From Plantactinospora mayteni (GTDB lineage: Bacteria > Actinomycetota > Actinomycetes > Mycobacteriales > Micromonosporaceae), in contig NZ_BONX01000026.1 in assembly GCF_016862935.1 (NCBI RefSeq), forward strand, positions 233,801-297,800: a stretch of 64,000 nucleotides of DNA, given 5' to 3'. Shown in pieces: positions 30,776-40,864 of this stretch. The notes below the pieces were generated by a model. That model made no database searches. It was given only the letters and a program-made list of their open reading frames with translations, and was not told the DNA's origin. Both the position numbers and the translations under genes were made by a program. Within the stretch, counting starts at the first letter, position 1, and each line of letters opens with the position of its first letter.

Positions 30776-32749
30776 ATGGCAGCGTTGCAGGCAGGCGGCC
30801 TGCTCGCCCGCAGGTATCGGCTCATCGACCGGATCGGCGCCGGCGGTATGTCGGTGATCTGGCGGGCCCGGGACGAGGTGCTCGACCGGGTGGTGGCGGT
30901 GAAGGTGCTCGCCGCGTCACTCGCCGCCGACGCGAAGTTCCGGGAGATGGTCCGCGAGGAGGCCCGGTCCGCCGCACAGCTCGTACATCCGCACGTCACC
31001 GCCGTGCACGACTACGGCGAGACCCTGGGGCCGGACGGCGGGATCACCGCCTTCGTGGTGATGGAACTGCTGACCGGCGAGGAGTTGAAGGCGGAACTCA
31101 CCGCCGGCCCGTTGCCCTGGCAGACGGCGGTGGAGATCTGCGCCCAGGTGGCCGAGGCGCTGGCCGCCGCACACCGGCTGGGCATCGTGCACCGGGACAT
31201 CACCCCGGCCAACATCATGATGACCGCGACCGGCGCCAAGCTGCTCGACTTCGGCATCGCCACCCAGGTCGGCGCCCCGGACGAGGACGAGGACGGCGAG
31301 ACGTTCGGCACTCCGGCGTACGTCGCGCCGGAACGGCTGGACGGGCTTCCGGCCCAGCCGGCGACGGACACGTACTCGCTGGGGGTACTGCTGCACGAGA
31401 CCCTGACCGGCCGGGTGCCCTTCCCGGCCGACACCTGGGAGGAACTGAGCCGGGCGCTGGAGGCGGGGACGGAGCCGACGCTGGCCGGCGTACCCGATCT
31501 GCCGCCACCGGTGGCGGACGTCTGCCTGCGCTGCCTGGCCCGCGATCCGGTCGAGCGGCCGACGGCCGCGCAGGTCGGCGAGGTGCTGCGCCACCAACTG
31601 CTGGCCGCCGATCCGCGACGTGTCATGCCGTCCCACACCCGGCCCGGCGCGGTCCCGGCGGCCGTGCCCGTGCCGTCGCCGGCCACCGGGACGCTGTCAG
31701 CGGCGCCTCTCACCGCGACGGCGCACCCGCTGCCGCCAACGGCGGTGCAGCCGACGGCGGCGGTGCAGGCGGCGCCGGTGGATGCGACAGCGGAGATGTC
31801 GTCGGCGGCCGCGACAGCGCCCCCGACGCCGGTGGACGCGACAGCGCACGGGACGCCGGTGGGCGTGACAGCCCACGGGACGACGACGGATGCGACGGTG
31901 CACGCGGCGGCTGCGGACGCGACGGGGCAGGCGACGGCGGTGGGCGGGACGGCGCATCCGACGTCCGCGGAGGCGCGTCCGACGGGACTGCGGGACGCTG
32001 CCGCCGCAGTCCAGCCAGCCAGCGCGCCGCCGCAGCGCGATCCTGGGGCGTGGCAGGGCGATCCGGGGACGTGGCAGGGCGATTCGGGGGCTCGGCCGGA
32101 GTCGCAATCGCCGGTCCAGCCGGTGGCGCCGGGCGGGCCGCAGGTGGCTGCTCCGGAGGATCGACCCGGGACGGGCCCGGAGCGGCCGGCCCCGCCGTCC
32201 GACCGGACGGGTCCGGCCGGCGTGCCAACCCGGCCCGGCCGAGTATTGCTGGTCGCCGCCGCCGTGCTGGTCGCGCTCACCGCCACCGTCGTGATCGTCT
32301 CCACGCTCGGGGACGGCCCGGGGTCGCGGCCGACGACCGGGGCGCCGACCGCCGGGCCGGACGGGACGTCGCGGCCGAGCCCGACCGGCAGTCCGGCGCC
32401 CGGAGTGCCGACGGCCGGGCCGCCGTCCACGCCGGCCCCGGGCGGGCAACCGGATGCGGAGGACAATCCCAACATCCCGCCGCCGCCGATCAGCGAGGTC
32501 ATGTCCCAGCTCTACCGGATCGTCGACGACGGGGTGGCGACGAACGAGATCCGCGACCACGCCGGGGTGGACCTGCGCAACCAGCTCCGCAACCTCCGGG
32601 CCGACTCGGGCGGCGCGACGGCGGACCTGGCCGGTCAGGTGTCGCTGCTGCGCGACAAGGTCACGGTCCGGCGCGACGAGGGCTCGATCTCACCCGAGTA
32701 CGCCGACCTGCTCGACGCCGCCCTGGTCCGGCTGGCCAGGGCGGTGTGA
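30776..32749 (+). CDS. Membrane Ser/Thr protein kinase (Pkn type) with altered catalytic loop
   Basis: A 657-residue receptor-type kinase. Kinase domain about 14-280: glycine loop IGAGGMSVIW (20-29), Lys43 in AVKVL, catalytic loop HRDITPAN (139-146), DFG (158-160), APE (184-186). The usual HRDxK Lys is Thr143 here. A 200-residue Ala/Thr/Pro linker with slippage-type repeats (ATAHGTP, AWQGDPGTWQGD) follows, then one membrane helix (about 488-508), a Pro-rich stalk and an extracellular helical domain of about 95 residues, with no PASTA repeats. ATG 30776 is chosen over GTG 30764. The FHA protein upstream in the window is a possible reader. The signal sensed is unknown. Confidence 0.88.
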   Translation: MAALQAGGLLARRYRLIDRIGAGGMSVIWRARDEVLDRVVAVKVLAASLAADAKFREMVREEARSAAQLVHPHVTAVHDYGETLGPDGGITAFVVMELLTGEELKAELTAGPLPWQTAVEICAQVAEALAAAHRLGIVHRDITPANIMMTATGAKLLDFGIATQVGAPDEDEDGETFGTPAYVAPERLDGLPAQPATDTYSLGVLLHETLTGRVPFPADTWEELSRALEAGTEPTLAGVPDLPPPVADVCLRCLARDPVERPTAAQVGEVLRHQLLAADPRRVMPSHTRPGAVPAAVPVPSPATGTLSAAPLTATAHPLPPTAVQPTAAVQAAPVDATAEMSSAAATAPPTPVDATAHGTPVGVTAHGTTTDATVHAAAADATGQATAVGGTAHPTSAEARPTGLRDAAAAVQPASAPPQRDPGAWQGDPGTWQGDSGARPESQSPVQPVAPGGPQVAAPEDRPGTGPERPAPPSDRTGPAGVPTRPGRVLLVAAAVLVALTATVVIVSTLGDGPGSRPTTGAPTAGPDGTSRPSPTGSPAPGVPTAGPPSTPAPGGQPDAEDNPNIPPPPISEVMSQLYRIVDDGVATNEIRDHAGVDLRNQLRNLRADSGGATADLAGQVSLLRDKVTVRRDEGSISPEYADLLDAALVRLARAV

Positions 32750-32809
32750 ACCCGGGTCTGCGCCGAAACCGGTGGTACGCCGACCCGACGCTCTGGCACG
32801 CTGCCCACC

Positions 32810-33403
32810 ATGGTCGCCAGTACGCCGCCGCCCCGCACCGTCGACGAACTCCGTACGCTGCTCTCCGGCGGCGCCCGGCCGAAGTACCTCTTCTTCTGGG
32901 GGCACCAGCCGGGGCGGGTCGGGGCGACCGGATCCGGCTGCCTGAGCCAGTGGTGGCCGTCGTCCCCGTTCGTCGTCGACGACGTCCGGTACGCCACCGC
33001 CGAGCACTTCATGATGGCCGGCAAGGCCCGGCTGTTCGGCGACACCACGATCGCCGAGCAGATTCTCCGGGCACCCACCCCGGGCGCGGCCAAGGCGCTC
33101 GGCCAGCGGGTACGCGGCTTCGACCAGGCGCGCTGGGACGAGTACCGGTTCGACCTGGTCGTGGCGGGCAACGTGGCGAAGTTCGGCCAGCACCCCGACC
33201 TGCGCGACTATCTACTCGGCAGCGGCGACCGGATCCTCGTCGAGGCAAGTCCGATCGACCGGATCTGGGGGATCGGGCTCGCCGCCGACGATCCCCTGGC
33301 CGCCGACCCGGCCCGGTGGCGCGGGCTCAACCTGCTCGGGTTCGCGCTGATGTGGGCCCGGCACCAGCTCGCGGACACGACCGCGCCGACACGACCGAGC
33401 TGA
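32810..33403 (+). CDS. NADAR family (YbiA-like) protein
   Basis: A 197-residue NADAR-domain protein. Family marks: YLFFWGHQPG, LSQWWPSSPFVVDDVRYATAEHFMMAGKARLF (about 45-77, with the conserved Glu of AEHFMM), the WDEYRFDLV helix, and DRIWGIGLAADDP (about 150-162). Members act as N-glycosidases on riboflavin-pathway damage intermediates or as ADP-ribose glycosidases, and several are tied to NAD metabolism or phage conflict. ATG 32810 lies 60 bp behind the kinase gene, so co-expression is possible. It is convergent with the ABC ATPase gene. Confidence 0.88.
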   Translation: MVASTPPPRTVDELRTLLSGGARPKYLFFWGHQPGRVGATGSGCLSQWWPSSPFVVDDVRYATAEHFMMAGKARLFGDTTIAEQILRAPTPGAAKALGQRVRGFDQARWDEYRFDLVVAGNVAKFGQHPDLRDYLLGSGDRILVEASPIDRIWGIGLAADDPLAADPARWRGLNLLGFALMWARHQLADTTAPTRPS

Positions 33404-33544
33404 CACCGCCGCGCCGGCACCGCCGAACTGGCACCGCTGCGCTGACACGCCGAGCTGACGCCGCTGCGGCCGACCGGACCGGCCGGAGCGTACGGACCGG
33501 CCGAGGTCGGTGCCGCTCGTGGTGTGTGGTCCGGCCCGGCCCGG

Positions 33545-34882
<1,338 letters not shown>

Positions 34883-34885
34883 CCC

Positions 34886-35854
34886 TCACTGACTGCTGTC
34901 GGTGGGCGGCGGCTCGGCCCGTACCGTCCGGTCCATCCAACCGTCGCCGTCGTCGTCGTACATCCGCTTCTCGAAGAAGCCGTCGCGGTTCTTGTCGTAC
35001 TCGCTGATGTCGACCAGCCCGTCGGCGTCCAGGTCGTGCCCCACGAAGTCGGTACGACCGTCCCGGTCGAGGTCGACCAGGATGTCCACCCCACCGTCGG
35101 CCCGGCCCTGCAACGTGTGCCGATCCCACTCCCCGTCGCCGTCGACGTCCACCCGGGTCCGGTAACCCTCCGGTACCGCCGGCCTGCCCTCCGTACCGGA
35201 GAGTGGTTCGGCCGGTCCGAAGCCCACCTCGGCCGGCGGCCCCGCCTCGGGGGCGGACCCGAACCCGACCTCGGCCGCCGGCCCGAACCCGACCTCGGCG
35301 TCGGCCAACGCGGCGGCGAGCCCGTCGTCCGGATCGGCCAGTGCGCCGGCCAGCCCGCCCGCCGGTTGCGCCAGCGCCCCGTCGGTGGCCGACCCGATCT
35401 CCCGGCCGATCTCGTCGCCGAGGCCGGTCAGCCCACCCACCGGTACGCCGGCACTCCCCGGCCCGACCGGCACGGCACAGCCCGGCGCCTCGACGAACGG
35501 TGGTACGCCCGGACCGGGATCGGCCGCCGCCCCGAAGCCCTGTACCAGCCCCGCTCCGGCGGCACCGGAACTCCCGGCCGGTCCGAGGCCGGCGGTGCCG
35601 ATCTCGCCGACTCCGGGCAACGCGCCGGCCAGCCCGGCGAGCGGGGTGAACATGCCGAACAGGCTCGACTGGTTGGCCCGGGTCTCGACGCCGTGCTGAC
35701 CGTCGGTGCCGCCACCGAGCTGGAGTTGGAGCAGCGCCAGCTCGTCCGCGTCGAGCCGATAGCCGGCCAGGGCGCCGACCGGATCCGCGGCGAGCGCGGC
35801 GGCGAACGCCGGATCGGTGACCAGCCGTTCCAGTACGTCGTCGAAGTCACTCAC
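34886..35854 (-). CDS. Protein with RiPP-leader-like N-terminus and DxDxDG calcium-type repeats
   Basis: A 322-residue protein. Residues 1-45 (DDVLERLVTDPAFAAALAAD, then PVGALAGYRLDADELALL) resemble the helical leader shared by Nif11/NHLP-like and Franean1_4349-like precursor peptides. Residues 45-225 are Gly/Ala/Pro-rich, with VGFGPA/VGFGSA repeats. Residues 230-315 hold about five Asp-rich loops (DVDGDGEWDR, DLDRDGRTDF, DLDADGLVDI, DKNRDGFFEK, DDDGDGWMDR) of EF-hand or thrombospondin-3 type. No signal peptide is seen, so a leader-dependent export route would be required if it is secreted. It is followed within 3 bp by the ABC ATPase. Its role as substrate of the neighbouring PqqD/M50 protein is inference. 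Confidence 0.75.
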   Translation of the reverse strand: MSDFDDVLERLVTDPAFAAALAADPVGALAGYRLDADELALLQLQLGGGTDGQHGVETRANQSSLFGMFTPLAGLAGALPGVGEIGTAGLGPAGSSGAAGAGLVQGFGAAADPGPGVPPFVEAPGCAVPVGPGSAGVPVGGLTGLGDEIGREIGSATDGALAQPAGGLAGALADPDDGLAAALADAEVGFGPAAEVGFGSAPEAGPPAEVGFGPAEPLSGTEGRPAVPEGYRTRVDVDGDGEWDRHTLQGRADGGVDILVDLDRDGRTDFVGHDLDADGLVDISEYDKNRDGFFEKRMYDDDGDGWMDRTVRAEPPPTDSSQ

Positions 35855-35937
35855 GGTCGCCTCCTCCGCGCGCCGGGCGTTCCCAGGCTATCCGCGCACC
35901 GCCACCAACAAAGCCCCGGCGGCCGGACGGCGACGGC

Positions 35938-36153
35938 TCAGTCCAACTCCGGCATCGGCACCGGTTGCGGGCGGGGCCGACAGGTGCCGCACTGGAGGGC
36001 GTCCTCCACCACCAGTCCCTCGGCCCGGCCGCGCGCCTCCGAACGGTGCACCTGCAACAGGTACGGGCCGAACCGGGCGTGGTCCTCGCAGACGCCGCGC
36101 CCGCAGAACCGGCACCCGCCCCGCGCCGCCTTCGGACAGAACCAACAGAGCAC
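35938..36153 (-). CDS. Small Cys-rich zinc-binding-type protein
   Basis: A 71-residue protein starting GTG 36153, which shares one base with the TAG of the upstream metalloprotease gene (TAGTG) and has GAGGAG 6 nt before it. The sequence CWFCPK...CRFCGRGVCEDH...CGTC gives four Cys pairs/His in a treble-clef- or rubredoxin-like arrangement, so metal binding is likely. Similar short proteins accompany ABC and M50-type envelope genes in actinomycetes, but no function is known to me. It is part of the 39566-33545 operon. Coupling and the Cys pattern support a real gene. Confidence 0.75.
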   Translation of the reverse strand: MLCWFCPKAARGGCRFCGRGVCEDHARFGPYLLQVHRSEARGRAEGLVVEDALQCGTCRPRPQPVPMPELD

Positions 36154-39100
36154 TAGGAACTCCTCACGATGGTGCCGCCGCACGCTTCCAGGGTGATCGT
36201 CAACTCGCTGCCCGACGGGTTTCCGGCGGCGTCCACGGCCTGGATGTCGACACGGACGGGCCCGCCGCCGTTGTTCGCCCGGGTGTAGGGAACGACGACG
36301 TCGCCCTGGAACGACGCGCCCGACCGTTCGAGCTGCACCGAGCCGCCCTCGCCCGCACCGAAGGACCAGCTCGCGGAGACCTTGATCTCGGCGGCCGGCG
36401 TGACGTTGTCGGCCACCGAGCCACCGATCGTGGCGACGCCGTTGCCCGAGCACGACGGCCGGGAGATGCTGGTCGGCTTCGCGAAGACGCCGGAGAAGGT
36501 CGGCCCGACGGTGTCCCTGGGCGGTGTGGTCGGTGCGGCGGTGGTGGGTGGGGGTGTGGTGCGGGGTGGGGTACGCGGCGGACCGGTGGTGGTCGGGGTG
36601 GTGCCCGGCGTACTGGCGGTCTGGGTCGGGGTGCTGCCCGGAGTGCTCGGCGTCGGCCCGGGGGTACTCGGCGACGCGGTCGGGGACGGGGACGGCGTCG
36701 GCAGACCGGGGGTCGTCGACTCCGGGTCGCCCGGGGTACCGGTCGGGGAGGATCCGGTGCCGTCCGGCGTCGTACCGGCACCGCAGGCCAGTGGGCGGCG
36801 GTCTTCCGGCTGGCGTACCCCGGTGACCCGTACCTCGCCGGTGGCGACCTCGATGCCCCGGGGCCAGGCGGCGTACCGGGCGGCTCCACGGTTGCTGATC
36901 CCGCCGCCGGTCCGGTCCACCAGCAGCGACAGCGGCGCGAAGGCGCTGCTCGGGCTCTCGGTGTCGGCGAGCATCCGACCGGTGTGCAGGGTCAGCCGGC
37001 CGTGCGGGTCGACCGTCCGCCCCCCGTCGCTCCAGAGTGGACCGAGCACCGCCCGGGAGCCGGCGCAGAACACCGCCGTGCCGCCACCCCGGAAGGTGAG
37101 TACGGCACGGGACCGGGCCGGTACCCGGATCTGGTCGCCCTCCGAGACGTAGAGCCGGTCCCCCTCGGCCAGCCACACGCTCCGGCCGTGCACGGTCGCC
37201 TCGACCCGACCGGAGTCGGCGGCGAGCAGTGCCCGGTCGTCGGGCATCTCCGCCCAGGCCGGGCCGGGGATCAGGTTGCTCGCCGCGCTGAGCAGGGCCA
37301 GCAGCAGGAGGAGCAGGACCAGCCACCAGAGTTTCCGCTCGAACCGACGGTCGACGTCGGGGTCCGCGCCGGGCGGGGGCGGTCCGGGTGGCGCGGCCAG
37401 CGGCGGATAACCCCCGTCGGGATGTACGCCGACCCGGGGCGCACTGCCCGGGGTAGCACGCTCGGGTGCCGGGGGCGTCGCGCCCGGGGTACCGAAGAGC
37501 AGCGGCAGGCCGGTGACCGCCGGCAGGGCCCAGACCCGGACCGGCGTACGGGCGGTGGCCACCGTGCCCGGCTCGCCCTCCCCGGCGGGGCCGATCAGGG
37601 TCCCCCGGCGGAGTTGGGTGCCGTCCGGCAGCTCGATCACCCCGGACTCCACCACCACCGCGTCGTTCGCCCCGGCGAGCACGATCGGCTCACCGGCGGC
37701 AACCGTCGACACCAGGGCTCCGGCGACCAGCCCCAACCGGTCCTCCGGGCTCAGCCCGCGCAGCGCCGGCGCCTCGGCGAAGAGCGCCTCGGCCTCGGCC
37801 CGATCGGCGGGTGGCGGACCGGGCAGCGGCCCGACCCCGGCGACCACCGCCGAGGTCGGCAGTCCCAACAGGACGGTCCCGGCGGTGTGCCAGTCGAGGG
37901 CCGCCGGGGCCCCGGTGAGCGCGCTGGCCAGCCCGATCACCCCACCCGGGCCGAGCCGCTGCCGGACCAGGCCGCCCGGGTCGCCGGGCCGCCGACCCTC
38001 CATCGCGCCGTCCACCACCAGGAAGACGGTCGACTGCGCGGCCCCGGCGAAGACCAGGTGCTCTCCGGTACGCGGGCGCACCCAGCGCGCTCGCTGGGCC
38101 AGCTCGGTCAGGGTCGCCTCGGGCAGCCGGCCCAGCGGCGAACTCCGCAGCGCGTCCAGTCGACGGGGCAGGTCCAGCCGCTGCCGCCGCTCCGCCCAGC
38201 GGGCCCTTACCCGCCGGACCCGTCGGGCGAGCCAGCCGGCGGTGAGGTAGACCAGCGGGGCGGCCAGGCCGGCGACCACGGCGACCAGCAGCAGCCGGGC
38301 CGGCCAGCCGGACCGCCACAGTCCGAGTACCAGCCCGCCGACCCGATCGGTCCAGATCCGCCAGCCGAGGTTCACCGCGATGACCAGCCAGAGCACGGCC
38401 AGGGTGCCGTACAGGGCGACGATCCGGCCCTCCCGGTCCAGTTGCGCCCAGCTCGGCGGCCGGCGGCGCAGCCGGGCCAGCACGTACGACAGACCACGGG
38501 CGCGCAGGTTGGGGATCTCCAACCAGTCCATCAGCAGGTAGTAGCCGTCGAGTGCGAGGAACGGGTTGAGGTTGAACAGCGCGTTCAGATACCAGGCGAA
38601 GGCGAGCTTGAACGTCCACGGCGCCCACTCCGGCACCAGCAGGCCGACGAGCTGGGCGAGACCGGCCAGGATCAGCCCGGCCGCCGGACCCGCCGCCGTG
38701 GTGAGCATCCGGGCCCGGCGACCGGCCATCCAGACGTCGGTGGTGTCGACGAAGACCGACGGGATGCCGAAGTAGACCAGGAAGCCGGCGGCTGGTACCC
38801 GCCGACCGGCGTGCTTGGTGGCGAGCGCGTGACCCAGCTCGTGGCAGGCCAGCGCGAACACGTTCAACCCGACCAGCACCGCCGCGCCGACCGCGTACGA
38901 GCCGTCGGTGAGGAAGAGCGACTGGTCGCCGGCCCACCACGTCCAGCCGAACAGCAGCAGCCCGGCGACCGCCACCGCGCCGAGCAGCCCGGCGGCGACC
39001 CGGGTGAAGAGCAGCCGTCCGCCGGCCCGGTAGGCGAGGTCGACCAGCCAGTCGACGTCGGCCACCACCGTGCGCTGCCCCTTGGCGGCGGCCACCAGCC

Positions 39101-39566
39101 CCCGGCCGAGCCGCAGCGGCCAGGGCCGGCGGTGTACCCGGTCCAGCGGCCGGAACGCGTCCACCGGCAACTCGGCCAGCATCCGGTTGCCGGCCAGGTC
39201 GGCGACGACCCGGGTGACCTGGTCCGGGGCGAGCCGGCCGGCGATCCGGGCGAACTCGGCGACCAGCCGGGCGACGGTTCGGGAGCCGTCCATCAGCTCG
39301 GCGAGCCGCCACTCCTCGGGGGAGAGTCGCAGATAGCAGGCGTCACCCCGGGAATCCGGCGAGCGGAGCATGACGTAGGAGACGCCGCGTACCGAGACCA
39401 GCTCGGCGCGCTCGATGCCGGGGCGGAGCACCGGGCGGGCCCGGGCCGGGTTCAGCCGCTCGACGACGGCGGTCCACAGCCCCGAGTCGGCCGGGCCGAG
39501 CGGACTGCCCGGAGCACGGCCGGCCAGCGCCTCCCAGACGCTCACCCGGCTCTCGACGACGGCCAC
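36153..39566 (-). CDS. PqqD-like / M50 metalloprotease / cNMP-binding-like / FecR-like / Ig-like fusion protein
   Basis: A 1137-residue membrane protein. Domains in order: a PqqD-like winged-helix peptide-recognition domain (about 60-135); membrane segments with the M50 site, HELGH at 242-246 and NLNPFLALDG at 332-341; cyclic-nucleotide-binding-like beta-rolls (about 475-590, with a degenerate second copy 600-690); one membrane helix (746-766); a FecR-like domain (about 785-930); a Pro/Thr stalk (930-1020); and a C-terminal Ig-like domain with paired Cys (1020-1131). GTG 39566 is preferred over GTG 39626 because GGAGGGCAGGGG precedes it. The first three parts match putative peptide zinc metalloproteases of RiPP loci; the outer FecR/Ig part is unusual. 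Likely processes or senses a peptide across the membrane. Confidence 0.82.
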   Translation of the reverse strand: MAVVESRVSVWEALAGRAPGSPLGPADSGLWTAVVERLNPARARPVLRPGIERAELVSVRGVSYVMLRSPDSRGDACYLRLSPEEWRLAELMDGSRTVARLVAEFARIAGRLAPDQVTRVVADLAGNRMLAELPVDAFRPLDRVHRRPWPLRLGRGLVAAAKGQRTVVADVDWLVDLAYRAGGRLLFTRVAAGLLGAVAVAGLLLFGWTWWAGDQSLFLTDGSYAVGAAVLVGLNVFALACHELGHALATKHAGRRVPAAGFLVYFGIPSVFVDTTDVWMAGRRARMLTTAAGPAAGLILAGLAQLVGLLVPEWAPWTFKLAFAWYLNALFNLNPFLALDGYYLLMDWLEIPNLRARGLSYVLARLRRRPPSWAQLDREGRIVALYGTLAVLWLVIAVNLGWRIWTDRVGGLVLGLWRSGWPARLLLVAVVAGLAAPLVYLTAGWLARRVRRVRARWAERRQRLDLPRRLDALRSSPLGRLPEATLTELAQRARWVRPRTGEHLVFAGAAQSTVFLVVDGAMEGRRPGDPGGLVRQRLGPGGVIGLASALTGAPAALDWHTAGTVLLGLPTSAVVAGVGPLPGPPPADRAEAEALFAEAPALRGLSPEDRLGLVAGALVSTVAAGEPIVLAGANDAVVVESGVIELPDGTQLRRGTLIGPAGEGEPGTVATARTPVRVWALPAVTGLPLLFGTPGATPPAPERATPGSAPRVGVHPDGGYPPLAAPPGPPPPGADPDVDRRFERKLWWLVLLLLLLALLSAASNLIPGPAWAEMPDDRALLAADSGRVEATVHGRSVWLAEGDRLYVSEGDQIRVPARSRAVLTFRGGGTAVFCAGSRAVLGPLWSDGGRTVDPHGRLTLHTGRMLADTESPSSAFAPLSLLVDRTGGGISNRGAARYAAWPRGIEVATGEVRVTGVRQPEDRRPLACGAGTTPDGTGSSPTGTPGDPESTTPGLPTPSPSPTASPSTPGPTPSTPGSTPTQTASTPGTTPTTTGPPRTPPRTTPPPTTAAPTTPPRDTVGPTFSGVFAKPTSISRPSCSGNGVATIGGSVADNVTPAAEIKVSASWSFGAGEGGSVQLERSGASFQGDVVVPYTRANNGGGPVRVDIQAVDAAGNPSGSELTITLEACGGTIVRSS

Positions 39567-39716
39567 CGACCCCTGCCCTCCGCGTCCCGCTGCGGCATGC
39601 AGAGTAAGGCCCGATCCCACCCTCACGCGCTCGCGTCCACTACCCGACGCAGAGCGTGGCTGACGTCGTACCCGAAATCAAGCGGTCGCCCGCGACGGTG
39701 GCCGAACGGGCGGGTG

Positions 39717-40829
39717 TCACCAGGCGACGGTCGGCGCCGACGCCGGCCGGACCGGTGATTCGAGGCCCGGCTCGACGAAGCTCCGGTAGACCCGCTCGTA
39801 GTCCTCGGCCATCCGCTCGGCGGAGAACTCCCGGCGCACGTGTGCCACGCAGGCGGCCGGGTCGAGCCGGGACACCTCGCGCAGCGCCGGCCCCAGCTCG
39901 GCCGGGTCGTCGCAGATCAGCCCGGTCTCGCCGTGCCGGACCAGCTCCGGCACGGCTCCCCGGTCGAGCGCCACCACCGGGGTACCGGTGGCCATCGCCT
40001 CCACCATCACCATGCCGAACGGCTCCTCCCAGCGGATCGGCATGATCAGGCAGCGGGCGGCGAGCATCAGCCGCACCGTCGCGTCCCGGTCCGGGTTGCG
40101 CAGCACCGTCACGTCCGGCCCGAGCATCGGCTCGACGACCTGTTCGAGATAGCGGCGCTCGGACCGCTCGTCGCACTTGCCGGCCAGCACCAGCGGCAGG
40201 CCGGCCGCCCGGCACGCCTCGATGGCCAGGTCCGGGCCCTTGTCGGCGCTGAACCGGGCGAGCCAGAGCACCGGGCCCATCCCCGGGGCCGACTTGGTCA
40301 CCAGGTTGCCGGTCGCGATCCCGTTGTGCACTGTGGCGACCCAGGGCAGCTCCGGAGCCAGCCGGCGCTGGGTGTGCGAGATGGCCACCAGTCCGACCTT
40401 CGGGTCGACGTCGGCGAGTACCTCCCGCAACTCGCCGGTCGGCTTGCCGTGCACCGTGGCGACCGTCGGCACCGACCGGTGGGCGGCGTACGGGCCGACG
40501 GTGGTGTGGTCGTGCACGATGTCGAACGACTCCGGCGAGATCATCCGGTTGACCCGGGTCAGGTGGGCCAACTCCGGCAGGGTCTGGCCCAGCCGATGGT
40601 GCTGCAACTCCGGTACGGTCCCGACGAAGTGCGCCGCGGTGCCCGTCCCGGTACCCGCGCCGAAGAGGGTCACCTCGTGCCCCTTGGCCGCCAGTCCGTC
40701 GACCAGGGCCGAGCAGACCTGCTCCAGTCCGCCGTAGCCGGGCGGGGGCAGCTCGTACCAGGGCGGGACGACCATCGCGATCCGCAGCGGGCGCTCCGGC
40801 CGCGCCGGCTCGGACGGGTTCGTACTCAC
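39717..40829 (-). CDS. GT4-family glycosyltransferase
   Basis: A 370-residue GT-B-fold glycosyltransferase. The N-terminal acceptor domain begins RIAMVVPPWYELPPPGYGGLE; the C-terminal donor domain has the NGIATG loop, FSADKGPDLAIEAC, and the GT4 signature EEPFGMVMVEAMATGTPVVAL with the catalytic E-x7-E. No membrane helix. GTG 40829 is chosen because GGGAGGACG lies upstream. It follows the BON-domain gene after 35 bp on the same strand, so the two are probably co-transcribed. The sugar and acceptor cannot be told; similar proteins make glycolipids or cell-wall glycans. Confidence 0.88.
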   Translation of the reverse strand: MSTNPSEPARPERPLRIAMVVPPWYELPPPGYGGLEQVCSALVDGLAAKGHEVTLFGAGTGTGTAAHFVGTVPELQHHRLGQTLPELAHLTRVNRMISPESFDIVHDHTTVGPYAAHRSVPTVATVHGKPTGELREVLADVDPKVGLVAISHTQRRLAPELPWVATVHNGIATGNLVTKSAPGMGPVLWLARFSADKGPDLAIEACRAAGLPLVLAGKCDERSERRYLEQVVEPMLGPDVTVLRNPDRDATVRLMLAARCLIMPIRWEEPFGMVMVEAMATGTPVVALDRGAVPELVRHGETGLICDDPAELGPALREVSRLDPAACVAHVRREFSAERMAEDYERVYRSFVEPGLESPVRPASAPTVAW

Positions 40830-40864
40830 GGAGGCGTCCTCCCTCGCGACGCGGCCGACACGGA

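Noticed and set aside
35817..39758. 1313-codon plus-strand frame over the metalloprotease gene
   Set aside because: Antisense shadow; the minus strand encodes HELGH, NLNPFLALDG and ordered domains.
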